In this document: positions 55,631 through 64,000 of the stretch, piece by piece
Position numbering within the stretch: position 1 is the first letter of the stretch
How the letters are laid out: each line of letters begins with the position of its first letter
Source: Arenibacter algicola
GTDB lineage: Bacteria; Bacteroidota; Bacteroidia; Flavobacteriales; Flavobacteriaceae
Assembly: GCF_018860365.1 (NCBI RefSeq)
Contig: NZ_JAHKPO010000003.1
Span: forward strand, 682,001-746,000
DNA: 64,000 nucleotides
Direction: 5' to 3'
The notes under the pieces: model-generated
What the model was told of the DNA's origin: nothing
Seen by the model: only the letters and a program-made list of their open reading frames with translations
Databases searched by the model: none
Program-made: the position numbers and the translations under genes

Positions 55631-56190
55631 TAGGACAAAGTTGAAGGGTATCTAATAGCGAACAATGATTTATCTACACTATAAATGTTGATGGAACAAA
55701 GAAATGGCCTATTTTTATTTTAGTAGTAAATCAAGGAGTTTTCACACCGGGCGAGGGAAGGCGTCCATAGAGCATTTCACCCTAGTGAAAGCGGCCTGGG
55801 CGCTGTGGCTGTGGAAAGTCCGTAGATTTCAATAAAAGAAAAATCAGCCTAGCCTCTGCTATAGCTGGCTCCTCTTAACCAAGGTACACCGTACCTTGGT
55901 TATTCAGCCCTGGTCGTTTTTTGGGCGATGCAAAAAATGAACAGAACAAGAATTGTGAGTTAGATGGTTCATGGCAATTTCGATCCAAACAAATTTTTTC
56001 GGATTTATCCATTTCTTAATTGTCCGATGAAACCGATATAGAAGATCTACCTATACCCCTAAAATAGAATTGTCATGAGCTAAATCACACAAGTGGCTCT
56101 GACCAAAAATGTGTGACTTCTCAATCGCCCGAAAAAGGGCTCATGTCGAAGTGACTGCCTTGTCCGGTCGAGCCTGCCGCAGATTGACGG
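55631..56190 (+). repeat. Long repeat, copy C
   Basis: This tandem partner of copy B has offsets of 564 bp in the first part and 640 bp in the second. The difference comes from a GC-rich insert of about 76 bp (TCCATAGAGCATTTCACC to GGAAAGTCCGTAG) that copy A also has. It contains a perfect 11-bp hairpin, AACCAAGGTAC (55877-55887) and GTACCTTGGTT (55891-55901), and GCCC-gaaaaa-GGGC near 56127. The absence of a conserved frame, together with conserved hairpins, suggests a structured RNA or a non-autonomous mobile element. Confidence 0.8.
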
Positions 56191-56870
56191 AATCATGAAC
56201 TATTGGGAAAGAACTCCTTTTGTATGCTAAAACTAACGGCTCCCCTCTTGGAACGAAGAGGGGAATGAATTTTGCGCCATTTGGCGTGAAAGAAAGGGGA
56301 GTTAGAAGCCCTGAGGTTTACTTATTCTCCGTCTTCTGTCTATTTCGCCAAAGCTTGGGATTTCAGAACCCTCTGTCTTCGCTTGTGGCGAAGCCACATT
56401 GTCCTCCCGCGGAAAACGCGGGACAGGCTTATCTGAAGGGAAGGAGCCCGTGGTGTCGTCATTGCGGGTTTACCTACCGCAGGTAGACTCAGGGTGCGGC
56501 CATGATATCTTCACAACAGACGAAGATCTGCCCAGCATCTCAGTGAATAATATGTTCCGCGTTAGGGACCGCGGCGGCATCCCCGCAGCAGCGCAAGGGA
56601 TATAGCCAAGGGCCCGCCCGACCTAGGAGGGAACGCCCAAAATATAAGCTTTGAATTTAATTTTAAATCGTTGTTTCGCTTTTTGTGAATCTTCGATTTA
56701 GTTCATTGATTTGTGCTTGTTATTATAAGGTATTCATGAACCTTCGGTTTCTTTGCTTGTCTAACCCTTCGGCTACGCTCAGGGTACGGCCATGTCATCT
56801 TCAATTCGGAAGAAGACTAACCAGATCATAAGCTTGGAAGACAATTTTGAAATACTTCCCAAATCTGGAC
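56191..56870. repeat. Right flank of the repeat field with strong hairpins
   Basis: This part contains TCCCCTCTT (56241-56249) with AAGAGGGGA (56256-56264), then CCCGCG (56406-56411) with CGCGGG (56417-56422). It also has two degenerate copies of the GGCCATGtCATCTTC/GAAGAAGA motif (near 56498 and 56788) that appears in copies A and B. It is GC-rich compared with the neighbouring genes. I see no credible coding frame. Confidence 0.6.
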
Positions 56871-58625
56871 CTAGTTAATTACTGTAAGCCCTTCCGGGGC
56901 GTCTATTTCTGTTTTTATAGTGCCATCCGCATTCTTCTTGTGGCTTACTTTTAACACTCCGTATTTTGTAGGGAAACTGCCTTTTGCCCACTCCAGATCT
57001 CCGAGGTGTGGTTCAATTTTAATCTTTTCGCCCCCTTCCAAAACGTTTATGCCCAAAACGTGTTGACTCAGCCAAGAGGTAGGTCCACTGGCCCAACCAT
57101 GACATAGGCTATGGCGGTAACCAACATAGCAGTATTCTCCGAAGTCGCCATGGATATCAAAATTGTTGGCAGGTATCAATTCATCTATTCTGCCACTATT
57201 GGCAACATCCAGGACATCGAAATCTTCCCAAAAAGTGGTGGCGCCCAAATCTAACATTCCGCCCCAATAATCTCGAATTACTCGTAGTGCTCCATTATAA
57301 TCCTTGGCCTTGGCCATGGCTTCCAAAATATAATACCCATAAAAAGTGGACATGCGCTGTACACCATCTTTGGTCAATATCTCCTTATTGACCTTTTCGG
57401 CATCATGAAGGTTGGCCAATGCCATCAACGAAGCGGCCTGTTTGGTGGTAATATCCTTTGGTCTATGTTTTTTAAGTTGTTTGGCCACCTTTTCGTATTT
57501 CAATTTCAGGTCGTTCTTGCCCAAATTTGCCATCATCTCGGAACCGGCCTCAAAGGTCATTACCATCATGGCCTGAAGTCCTGCATGTATGGCTTCGGGT
57601 TTTTCGCTGGTCGGCCAATCCAAGAACCGATGTCCGTTTAAAATCTCTTTGTTGTCCTTGTCAATGAATGTGCTCAATTGATCCAATAAACCGATCATAT
57701 AGGTTTCCTGTTCCTTTAGATAGGCAAGGTCCCCATGGTAATCATAGATGTTCTTGTGGATAAGCAGCCACCACATGGAGTAGGAGCTAATGCCGTTCAT
57801 CCATTGGGGTAGTGGATGTTGGTCACGGGCCAGGTCCAAACTTTTGTTGACGATTTCATGGTTTCCGAAAACGGTATTGATCGTCATTACTTCCGGATGC
57901 ATATCGCCCACCCAAACCAAGCGGTCGCGCTTTATGCCGTCCCATAGGAAATTCTGCATATTGAGTTGTACGGTATAGGCCCCTGTAATCCAGATTTCGT
58001 TCAAACGCTCATCATTACTTTCAAAACTGCCCAAATAGGGTATATCCCTGTACACAAAGGCGGCCTCTATAGATTTTATGGGAAGGTCTATCCCGGCGTC
58101 CACCACATCTACGCGCAAAAACCGAAACCCGGTTTCACCCACTTCCACGCTTCCCAACCAAGGCACTTCAATAATAAAATCGCGCAGGGAATGCTCGTTG
58201 GTCGCATTTTGTTTTCCCCCAATGTCGGACATTGCTTCCCCGACCGATTCGCCAAATCGCAATCGCAACCTTACCGGTGTTTTATCTGCACGTATGCCCG
58301 CGGAAATTTTTATTCCTCCATGGATCTGCTTGCCATAATCCAATAGTATGGCAGGTTTTTTATCCGCTGTGCTTATCAATCTAAATAGGTTTTCCTCGTT
58401 CACGGCCACCTGCCCGTTTCCCTTTTTCAAGAGGCTTTCGACATTTTGCATGGATTCATTGGAGTCATCTGACTGCCAAACAATCCTTTGGGGCGTTAAA
58501 TAGGTTTTGATCATTTCCGAATGTTGCACCTTGTCGTTATATTCCTCTCCAAATACAGGGGGCAATTGTCCAAAGCCAAATTGTAGGTACAACAGTGCAA
58601 TCAATAATGGTAGTACGTTTTTCAT
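56871..58625 (-). CDS. GH78-like alpha-L-rhamnosidase, exported
   Basis: This 584-residue protein has a signal peptide (MKNVLPLLIALLYLQFGFG). An N-terminal beta region contains ILLDYGKQIHGGIKIS and RLRFGESVGEAM. An (alpha/alpha)6-barrel follows with LWDGIKRDRLVWVGDMHPE, the usual acid-rich active-site loop (Asp and Glu), and YHGDLAYLKEQETYM. GH78 enzymes release L-rhamnose. At 584 residues it is much shorter than the 922-residue GH78 encoded divergently, lacking the extra N-terminal sandwich domains. It is transcribed away from a 230-bp regulatory region shared with that gene. Confidence 0.88.
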   Translation of the reverse strand: MKNVLPLLIALLYLQFGFGQLPPVFGEEYNDKVQHSEMIKTYLTPQRIVWQSDDSNESMQNVESLLKKGNGQVAVNEENLFRLISTADKKPAILLDYGKQIHGGIKISAGIRADKTPVRLRLRFGESVGEAMSDIGGKQNATNEHSLRDFIIEVPWLGSVEVGETGFRFLRVDVVDAGIDLPIKSIEAAFVYRDIPYLGSFESNDERLNEIWITGAYTVQLNMQNFLWDGIKRDRLVWVGDMHPEVMTINTVFGNHEIVNKSLDLARDQHPLPQWMNGISSYSMWWLLIHKNIYDYHGDLAYLKEQETYMIGLLDQLSTFIDKDNKEILNGHRFLDWPTSEKPEAIHAGLQAMMVMTFEAGSEMMANLGKNDLKLKYEKVAKQLKKHRPKDITTKQAASLMALANLHDAEKVNKEILTKDGVQRMSTFYGYYILEAMAKAKDYNGALRVIRDYWGGMLDLGATTFWEDFDVLDVANSGRIDELIPANNFDIHGDFGEYCYVGYRHSLCHGWASGPTSWLSQHVLGINVLEGGEKIKIEPHLGDLEWAKGSFPTKYGVLKVSHKKNADGTIKTEIDAPEGLTVIN

Positions 58626-58654
58626 TTCTTTAATTGGGTTAACACAAAGTCAAT

Positions 58655-58683
58655 AAATCCTATTTTTCGTAAAAATAGGATTT
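58655..58683. promoter_or_regulatory. Perfect 13-bp inverted repeat in the leader of the minus-strand GH78 gene
   Basis: AAATCCTATTTTT (58655-58667) and AAAAATAGGATTT (58671-58683) pair perfectly around CGT, 30 bp ahead of the start codon at 58625. As an RNA hairpin it could control translation or early termination; as DNA it could be an operator. Confidence 0.6.
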
Positions 58684-58698
58684 GAAAAAGGTCTATCT

Positions 58699-58777
58699 AT
58701 CCTGTACCGTGCTGCTATTGATTATGGATCACGGCACCAAGGTTATAGGGGGAAGTTAAAACAGCACAGTACAGGAT
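58699..58777. promoter_or_regulatory. Paired 16-bp inverted motif in the GH78 divergon
   Basis: ATCCTGTACCGTGCTG (58699-58714) is the reverse complement, with one mismatch, of CAGCACAGTACAGGAT (58762-58777). The second form occurs again, identical, at 61802-61817 ahead of the sigma-factor gene. The position between divergent genes fits a binding site for a shared regulator. Confidence 0.6.
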
Positions 58778-58855
58778 GGGTTTAATTCCAATGGGTGTTA
58801 ATATTGTAGTTTAAGACCATATTTTAATTTTTATAATTCTTAAGGTAAATAATCG

Positions 58856-61624
58856 ATGAAGAACAGACTTGCGCTCCTTTTTATTACCCTCTTAACAGTT
58901 GGCAGTTCCTATGGCCAAAATAAGGATTCAAAATCCCTTGCCATACTTGAACCTAGGGTAGAGTATCACCAAAACCCTGAAGGCCTCGATGTACTTCAGC
59001 CTCGATTTAGTTGGATTTTAAAAGGGGAAGGTAGAAATAGGGCACAAACGGCCTATCAAATTACAGTGGCTTCCTCCATGGAAAAACTTTCGCAAGATCA
59101 AGCTGATATTTGGGATAGCGGAAAGGTGGTTTCCAACCAGACCAATCAAATCGTATATGAGGGGATTCCGTTGGTGTCCGGCACCAAATATTATTGGAAA
59201 GTGCGTGTTTGGGACGAATCGGATATGGTATCCACCTGGAGTACACCCGCCTATTGGTCCATGGGGCTTTTGAAATTTGCCAATTGGCAAGGACTCTTTA
59301 TAGGTCATGATGTAGGATATAATAAGGCCGATAAATACGATAGTCTGTACCTTCCACCTGCCCGCTACCTGCGCAAATCCTTTAGCTTGAACAAGAAAAT
59401 AAAAAAGGCAACGGCCTATACAACGGCCTTGGGTCTTTATGAACTGAGCTTGAACGGCAACAAGGTAGGGGAGGCTAATTTTTTACCGGGATGGACAGAC
59501 TATGACAAACGGTTATACTACCAGACTTTCGACATTACCAATAACTTAAGGGAAGGGGAGAACGTCATAGGGGCAGTCATTGCCGATGGTTGGTATGCCG
59601 GCTATATTGGGTATGCCCTATTGGTACGTTTGGATAAGGTGCGTGAGTTCTATGGGGTAAATCCGTCCTTTATGGGGCAAATACAAATTGAATACGAAGA
59701 TGGAAGCATGGAGACCATTGCTTCGGACCAAACGTGGAAATCCAACGAAGGCGCTATCCGTGAGGCGGATATCATTATGGGCGAGACCTATGATGCCCGC
59801 TTGGAAAATGTAGGTTGGGACGCTCCCAATTATGACGATAGCCAATGGAAAAAGCCTAAAGTCTACACTTATCCCAATGGAAAACTGCAAGCCTATCCGG
59901 GAACCCAGGTCAAGAATACGGAGATACTGAAGCCCATAGCAATGACAGAGCCTAGTCCGGGAACCTATGTCTTTAATCTTGGAAAGAACATTGCCGGTAT
60001 TGCCGAACTTAAAGTACAGGGACCTAAAGGCACGAAAGTCCAACTCCGGTTCGGGGAAATCTTAAAGAACGATGGCCAGATACAGACAGAAAACCTACGA
60101 AAAGCACGGGCAACGGACACCTATATTTTAAAAGGGGAAGGCTTGGAAACATGGAAGCCAAAATTCACCTATCATGGGTTTCAATATGTTGAAGTCACAG
60201 GTTTTCCAGGAAAACCTACACTGGAGACCATTACAGGACACGTATTAAGTTCCATAGAAACCGATGCCGGTACCTTCGGTTCTTCAAATGCCATGAACAA
60301 TACACTTTTCAAGAATATCAAAACCACCCAAAGTGCCAATTTTTTTGAAATACCTACAGATTGTCCACAACGGGATGAGCGTTTGGGATGGACGGGAGAT
60401 GCCGAGATCTACATGCGTTCTGCCACCTATAATTCCGATGTCGCTGCCTTTATGACCAAGTTTTTGGTCGATTTGGATGACGCCCAACGATGGTATGGGG
60501 CCTATCCCAACTTTGCGCCATTTCCATACTCTAGGCCAAATCAATATGCCCCTGCTTGGATGGATGCCGGCGTTATAATACCCTATAATATGTACAAGGT
60601 CTATAATGATACCCGTATTGTGGAATACATGTACAAGGGAATGGAAAAATTCATGCAGTTTCAGGAAGATGCCAGCACGGATTATCTAAGGCCTGGCGGA
60701 GGAAACAATTGGGGGGATTGGCTTGCTGTCAACGAAGAGACCAGCCACGATTTTGTAGGAGCTTCTTTTTATGGGTATGATGCAAAACTAATGGCTGAAA
60801 TGGCAGAAGCATTGGGAAAAACGGAAGATGCTGCAAAGTACGCCAACCTTTTTGAAAACATTAAAAAGGCCTTTGCCCAAAAGTATATTTTAGATAACGG
60901 TCGCACTACAGAGGATACCCAAACCAGTTATGCCCTGGCCCTATATTTCGATTTGTACCCCAACGATTTGGCAGAAAAAGGCGCTGCTAGGCTAGCGGAA
61001 AAAATAGAGAAAAACGGCTTTAAATTTTCAACTGGATTTTTGGGGACAAAACATGTAATGTTGGCCTTGTCCAAATATGGCTATGACGATATCTCTTATA
61101 AGATTTTCCAACAGACCGAATACCCCAGTTGGGGATATTCCGTAGAAAACGGAAGTACATCTATATGGGAGCGATGGAACAGTTATACCAAAGATGATGC
61201 AGAGAACTCGGACCTGAATGCCAAGATGAATTCCTTTAGCCACTATGCTTTTGGCTCGGTGGCAGAATGGATGTTTCAACATGCCGTAGGTATAGATACC
61301 GAAGATGCGGGCTATCGCAATATCATTATAAAACCTGCCATTAGTAAGGAGATGGATTATATAAATGGGAGCTATAAAAGTATTAACGGCAACATATCTT
61401 CGGCCTGGAATTGGAAAGGGAGGGAAGTACAGATGAATATCGAAATCCCTGTGAACACTGCCGCCAAAGTTCATATTCCTACAGCGGAAATATCCAATAT
61501 TAAGGAAGGAAACAAAGCAATATCCAAGGTGTCCTCCATTAAAATTTTGGAATCCAATGGAGAAGAAACCATTCTTGAAATAGGTTCCGGGACATATTCC
61601 TTTAGGGTTAAGGGGGTAAGGTAG
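58856..61624 (+). CDS. GH78 alpha-L-rhamnosidase
   Basis: This 922-residue exported enzyme (signal MKNRLALLFITLLTVGSSYG) has the full GH78 plan. An Ig-like N-terminal domain (LDVLQPRFSWILKGEGRNR) comes first, then a beta-sandwich (RKSFSLNKKIKKATAYTTALGLYELSLNG). A second sandwich with RLRFGEIL-like LRFGEILKNDGQIQTENL follows. The (alpha/alpha)6 catalytic barrel has TDCPQRDERLGWTGDAEIYM, where Asp and Glu are the expected catalytic pair, and SIWERWNSYTKDD. A C-terminal beta-domain ends the protein. It releases L-rhamnose from rhamnose-containing glycans and probably belongs to the PUL that continues beyond the window. Confidence 0.96.
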   Translation: MKNRLALLFITLLTVGSSYGQNKDSKSLAILEPRVEYHQNPEGLDVLQPRFSWILKGEGRNRAQTAYQITVASSMEKLSQDQADIWDSGKVVSNQTNQIVYEGIPLVSGTKYYWKVRVWDESDMVSTWSTPAYWSMGLLKFANWQGLFIGHDVGYNKADKYDSLYLPPARYLRKSFSLNKKIKKATAYTTALGLYELSLNGNKVGEANFLPGWTDYDKRLYYQTFDITNNLREGENVIGAVIADGWYAGYIGYALLVRLDKVREFYGVNPSFMGQIQIEYEDGSMETIASDQTWKSNEGAIREADIIMGETYDARLENVGWDAPNYDDSQWKKPKVYTYPNGKLQAYPGTQVKNTEILKPIAMTEPSPGTYVFNLGKNIAGIAELKVQGPKGTKVQLRFGEILKNDGQIQTENLRKARATDTYILKGEGLETWKPKFTYHGFQYVEVTGFPGKPTLETITGHVLSSIETDAGTFGSSNAMNNTLFKNIKTTQSANFFEIPTDCPQRDERLGWTGDAEIYMRSATYNSDVAAFMTKFLVDLDDAQRWYGAYPNFAPFPYSRPNQYAPAWMDAGVIIPYNMYKVYNDTRIVEYMYKGMEKFMQFQEDASTDYLRPGGGNNWGDWLAVNEETSHDFVGASFYGYDAKLMAEMAEALGKTEDAAKYANLFENIKKAFAQKYILDNGRTTEDTQTSYALALYFDLYPNDLAEKGAARLAEKIEKNGFKFSTGFLGTKHVMLALSKYGYDDISYKIFQQTEYPSWGYSVENGSTSIWERWNSYTKDDAENSDLNAKMNSFSHYAFGSVAEWMFQHAVGIDTEDAGYRNIIIKPAISKEMDYINGSYKSINGNISSAWNWKGREVQMNIEIPVNTAAKVHIPTAEISNIKEGNKAISKVSSIKILESNGEETILEIGSGTYSFRVKGVR

Positions 61625-61665
61625 TTATTGAATCAATTTTGTTCCTGACTAATGCTTAGGGTATA

Positions 61666-61703
61666 AAGCCATGAATGGACCTGATCTGGTCGGTTCATGG
61701 CTT
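61666..61703 (+). terminator. Terminator-like hairpin after the GH78 gene
   Basis: AAGCCATGAA (61666-61675) pairs with TTCATGGCTT (61694-61703), and inside GACC pairs with GGTC around TGATCT. The stem is 14 bp in total. The tail (CTGTATTT) is only moderately T-rich. Confidence 0.65.
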
Positions 61704-61801
61704 CTGTATTTAAGGGATGCCTAGTTTGGAAATAGTATCCTGGAAGTTATGGTGATTATAAAAAAAGTGCATCGGTCTGTATAACCTGCAACACAAGCTT
61801 G

Positions 61802-61817
61802 CAGCACAGTACAGGAT
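61802..61817 (+). promoter_or_regulatory. Third copy of the 16-bp CAGCACAGTACAGGAT motif
   Basis: This is identical to the copy at 58762-58777 and lies 190 bp before the sigma-factor gene. Three copies within 3.1 kb, each ahead of a gene of the same predicted pathway, suggest a common regulator. Confidence 0.6.
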
Positions 61818-62007
61818 ACTCCCATTAATATTTTTTTATAAACTTGTTGTAATACTAAAGAAAACATATCATCTCTTAATTGTTAAATCGGTGATAGTTT
61901 TCATATAATAGGAACTATTGGAAGTGGGTATAATTGCATTTAATTGTCCGTTTCTCAAGAGTTGTTTGGTATTAAATTCATTTCTGTAGCAATATTAATA
62001 GATCATT

Positions 62008-62571
62008 TTGGACTCAAAAGTAATCTTAGCGGAAATACAAAAGAAGAACCATTTTGTGTTTAGAAGACTATTCGATGGCTTGTACCATGAATTGGTCGTT
62101 TATGCCAATGGTTATCTATTTGACAAAGATTCTAGTGAAGATGTGGTACAGGAAGTATTTGTTTGTCTTTGGGAAAAATCCAACAAAATTGACATTGAAA
62201 CCAACCTGAAGTCCTACTTGTACGCCATGGTGCGCAATAGATGCTTTAATATTTTAAAAGCTATAAAGATCACTCATGTTTCAAAAATTACGGAGGCGGA
62301 AACTAATATAGATGTAGGTTACAGTCCTGACTGGTTTCCAGAAGACGAAAAGCATCTGCTCTATGAACAAGTTTTAAAGGTGATAGACAATTTTCCTTTA
62401 AAGATGCGCAACATCGCCAAGCTACGCTTTGTGGATAACTATCGTTTTAACGAAATAGCAGATGAACTGGATGTTTCCGTAAATACGGTAAAGACCCAAC
62501 TTAGAAGAGCCAAATTGAAGTTGGGAAAACTAGTGATCTATATTGCAGTTCTATTTTCAATAGTACAATAA
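62008..62571 (+). CDS. ECF RNA polymerase sigma factor, FecI-type
   Basis: This 187-residue sigma factor has region 2 (FDGLYHELVVYANGYLFDKDSSEDVVQEVFVCLWE) and region 4 (KLRFVDNYRFNEIADELDVSVNTVKTQLRRAK). With the FecR-like gene next and a SusC gene after it, it forms the usual transport-linked signalling unit: substrate binding at SusC is relayed by FecR and frees the sigma factor. The start is unusual. No ATG is near, an in-frame TAG lies at 61999, and TTG at 62008 (or ATT at 62005) must serve. Confidence 0.93.
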   Translation: MDSKVILAEIQKKNHFVFRRLFDGLYHELVVYANGYLFDKDSSEDVVQEVFVCLWEKSNKIDIETNLKSYLYAMVRNRCFNILKAIKITHVSKITEAETNIDVGYSPDWFPEDEKHLLYEQVLKVIDNFPLKMRNIAKLRFVDNYRFNEIADELDVSVNTVKTQLRRAKLKLGKLVIYIAVLFSIVQ

Positions 62572-62689
62572 AACCTCCTTTCAAATATTATTTTCTTATT
62601 TATTATCCATTATTTTTCTATTTCTACATTTTTTTGTCACCCATTTTAGGAATTTGATTGTCTTATTAATATAGACAAACAAAATCCCA

Positions 62690-63826
62690 ATGGATTTCAG
62701 ACTTATTATAAAGAAAATCAACAATACCTTAACCGAAGAGGAGGGGCATATTTTCGATTCTTGGTACAAGGAATCCAAAGATCACCGTAGCTATTTCCAT
62801 AAGGTTGAGAATAACTATCAAAAAGGAATTGATCTTGTAGACATCAAGAAAGGCTGGTCTGGGGTTTCATCCAAAATCAATAAAAAGCAAAAACGGCATT
62901 CTATTTATAAATATGCAGCAGCAATCGTCCTTCTAATTACTGCAGGCACTCTCTGGTTTGGGAATAAAGAAAATATCCAGGTAAATCCTCCAATGGAGGC
63001 AGTAGTGATCCAAAAGGATTCCATTAAGATCGGTACCGATAAGGCAACGCTTACCTTGGACGATGGTTCGGAAATTGTTCTGGAGAAAGGAGAAAGTGTT
63101 GAAACGGATAAAGCCTCTAGTAATGGGGAACAATTGGTGTATGCCGATGGTCAGGAATCAGCTGAAAAAATTATTGTAAAAAATATTCTTACCATACCAC
63201 GGGGAGGACAGTTTGTATTGGTTCTTGCCGACGGGACCAAAGTGTGGGTCAATTCCGAAACACGGTTGAGGTATCCCGTGGCATTTGTGGCCAATAAAAC
63301 TCGTGAAGTGGAACTGGTATATGGGGAAGCCTATTTTGACGTATCCCCGAGTACTGAGCATAACGGTTCCCATTTTGTGGTACATACGGCAGGGCAGCGA
63401 GTAGAAGTGTTGGGTACGGAATTCAACATAAAAGCATATAACGAGGATAAAAACGTCTCTACAACATTGGTGGAAGGTAAGGTCATTGTTGAAAATGGAA
63501 GTGAATCTAAAAATCTTAGCCCTGGACACCAATCTACCATGGATCGGGATTCTAAAAAAATAGGCATTTCCAAAGTAGATGTTTATAACGAGGTATCCTG
63601 GAAAAACGGACTGTTCAGTTTTAAAAATAGGTCTTTGGAAGACATTATGCAGGTACTTGCGCGTTGGTACGATGTTGATGTAGTTTTTCACGAGAAAGCT
63701 ACGGAGGAATTGACTTTCAATGGTGTTTTTAGAAAAACGCTAAGCCTCAAAGAAATTTTGGACATAATACAGAACACTAACGAGGTTAAATATGAAATAA
63801 ACGGTAAAACAATTAATATGAAGTAA
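62690..63826 (+). CDS. FecR-family anti-sigma factor
   Basis: This 378-residue membrane protein has an N-terminal cytoplasmic part (LTEEEGHIFDSWYKES), one membrane helix (YAAAIVLLITAGTLWFG near residues 75-90) and the periplasmic FecR domain (VLADGTKVWVNSETRLRYP, EVELVYGEAYFDV, VEVLGTEFNIKAY). A DUF4974-like C-terminal STN-type domain (LEDIMQVLARWYDVDVVF) ends it. It holds the ECF sigma factor of 62008-62571 until a signal arrives from the SusC whose gene begins at 63928. Confidence 0.95.
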   Translation: MDFRLIIKKINNTLTEEEGHIFDSWYKESKDHRSYFHKVENNYQKGIDLVDIKKGWSGVSSKINKKQKRHSIYKYAAAIVLLITAGTLWFGNKENIQVNPPMEAVVIQKDSIKIGTDKATLTLDDGSEIVLEKGESVETDKASSNGEQLVYADGQESAEKIIVKNILTIPRGGQFVLVLADGTKVWVNSETRLRYPVAFVANKTREVELVYGEAYFDVSPSTEHNGSHFVVHTAGQRVEVLGTEFNIKAYNEDKNVSTTLVEGKVIVENGSESKNLSPGHQSTMDRDSKKIGISKVDVYNEVSWKNGLFSFKNRSLEDIMQVLARWYDVDVVFHEKATEELTFNGVFRKTLSLKEILDIIQNTNEVKYEINGKTINMK

Positions 63827-63843
63827 AGCTTTTAAAAAAAAAA

Positions 63844-63886
63844 GGGGAATGGAGTCTAAATCTGGACAATTGAAATCTCCATCCCC
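63844..63886 (+). terminator. Hairpin between fecR and susC
   Basis: GGGG and ATGGAG (63844-63847, 63849-63854) pair with CTCCAT and CCCC (63877-63882, 63883-63886) with one bulged A. The hairpin is preceded by a run of A. It may reduce read-through from the sigma/anti-sigma unit into the transporter gene. Confidence 0.55.
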
Positions 63887-63927
63887 TAGTACATTAATTA
63901 ATCAAAAATTAACTAACATTCAAATTT

Positions 63928-64000
63928 ATGAAAACTAAACCAAATAGGGGTAGTCTTGCCTATGTCAAGACGTCCCTAATCATCACTATGAAAATCTTCA
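63928..64000 (+). CDS. Start of a SusC/RagA-type transporter (partial)
   Basis: The last 73 bases open a frame MKTKPNRGSLAYVKTS and LIITMKIF, a long basic N-terminus leading into a signal peptide. This is how SusC genes downstream of fecR often begin, and the sigma-FecR-SusC order supports it. Only 24 codons are present, so the call rests on context. Confidence 0.55.
   Translation, partial: MKTKPNRGSLAYVKTSLIITMKIF

Larger units (their letters stand above)
61625..62007. other. Regulatory gap before the sigma-factor gene
   Basis: This 383-bp region contains the GH78 terminator (61666-61703), CTGCAA (61787-61792) with TTGCAG (61800-61805) as an inverted repeat, and the 16-bp motif at 61802-61817 that overlaps it. 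Confidence 0.55.

Noticed and set aside
54838-56190. CRISPR array
   Set aside because: The repeats are long (over 500 bp), only a few copies exist, and there are no regular spacers or cas genes.
56220-56605. Open frames of 68-88 codons in the repeat field
   Set aside because: They run through hairpins and repeated non-coding blocks and are not kept between repeat copies.

Overview
The window looks like a chromosomal segment of a marine-type Bacteroidota, most likely a member of the Flavobacteriaceae. The support is an AT-rich sequence, SusC/SusD pairs, many lipoprotein signals, a C-terminal type IX secretion sorting domain, a FecI-type sigma factor with a FecR anti-sigma factor, and promoters of the TTTG-N21-TAnnTTTG type. 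The genus cannot be fixed from the sequence alone.

Layout. (1) 1-3.5 kb: the start of an exported protein leaving the window, a quinone-oxidoreductase-type dehydrogenase, and about 2 kb of decayed DNA containing a broken tyrosine recombinase. (2) 3.5-30.3 kb: a polysaccharide utilization locus (PUL). The + arm encodes SusC, SusD, a DUF6259 protein, two tandem GH20 hexosaminidases, two related Tat-exported TIM-barrel hydrolases, a six-hairpin glycosidase-like lipoprotein, an MFS transporter and a double-length MurQ/GKRP-like SIS protein. The convergent - arm encodes a mutarotase-like DUF4380 protein, a short-chain dehydrogenase, an MBL-fold lactonase-like enzyme and a galactonate-dehydratase-like enolase. 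Together these suggest outer-membrane uptake and trimming of a HexNAc-containing glycan, followed by oxidative (De Ley-Doudoroff-like) catabolism of a released hexose. Both arms start from a promoter carrying the same ACACC repeat at the predicted transcription start, and no regulator gene lies inside the locus. (3) 30.3-31.7 kb: a gene graveyard with a sulfatase tail, a second tyrosine-recombinase tail and a broken glycerophosphodiester phosphodiesterase. The PUL therefore lies between two recombinase remnants.

(4) 31.8-35.7 kb: a translationally coupled SGNH hydrolase and PVC-type heme-binding dehydrogenase-like protein. (5) 36.2-45.1 kb: mostly housekeeping and accessory genes: asnA, an alpha/beta hydrolase, a 48-residue membrane protein, an MDR oxidoreductase, an AlkD-like protein, a PhoD-like phosphatase, an esterase and a sialidase-fold protein. 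(6) 45.7-47.4 kb: a restriction-type island with a 68-residue protein coupled to an HNH endonuclease, followed by a decapitated HpaII-family restriction enzyme. (7) 47.5-54.6 kb: an AraC regulator, a small membrane protein and a TrxB-like flavoprotein on -, then a TPR protein, a purple-acid-phosphatase-like T9SS cargo protein and a di-heme peroxidase on +. (8) 54.6-56.85 kb: a non-coding field of long, tandem and hairpin-rich repeats, with another copy at 38.6-39.1 kb. (9) 56.9-64 kb: the beginning of a second PUL, with divergent GH78 rhamnosidase-type genes, an ECF sigma factor, FecR and the first codons of another SusC.

All family names come from recognition of motifs in the translated sequence. 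No database search was run.
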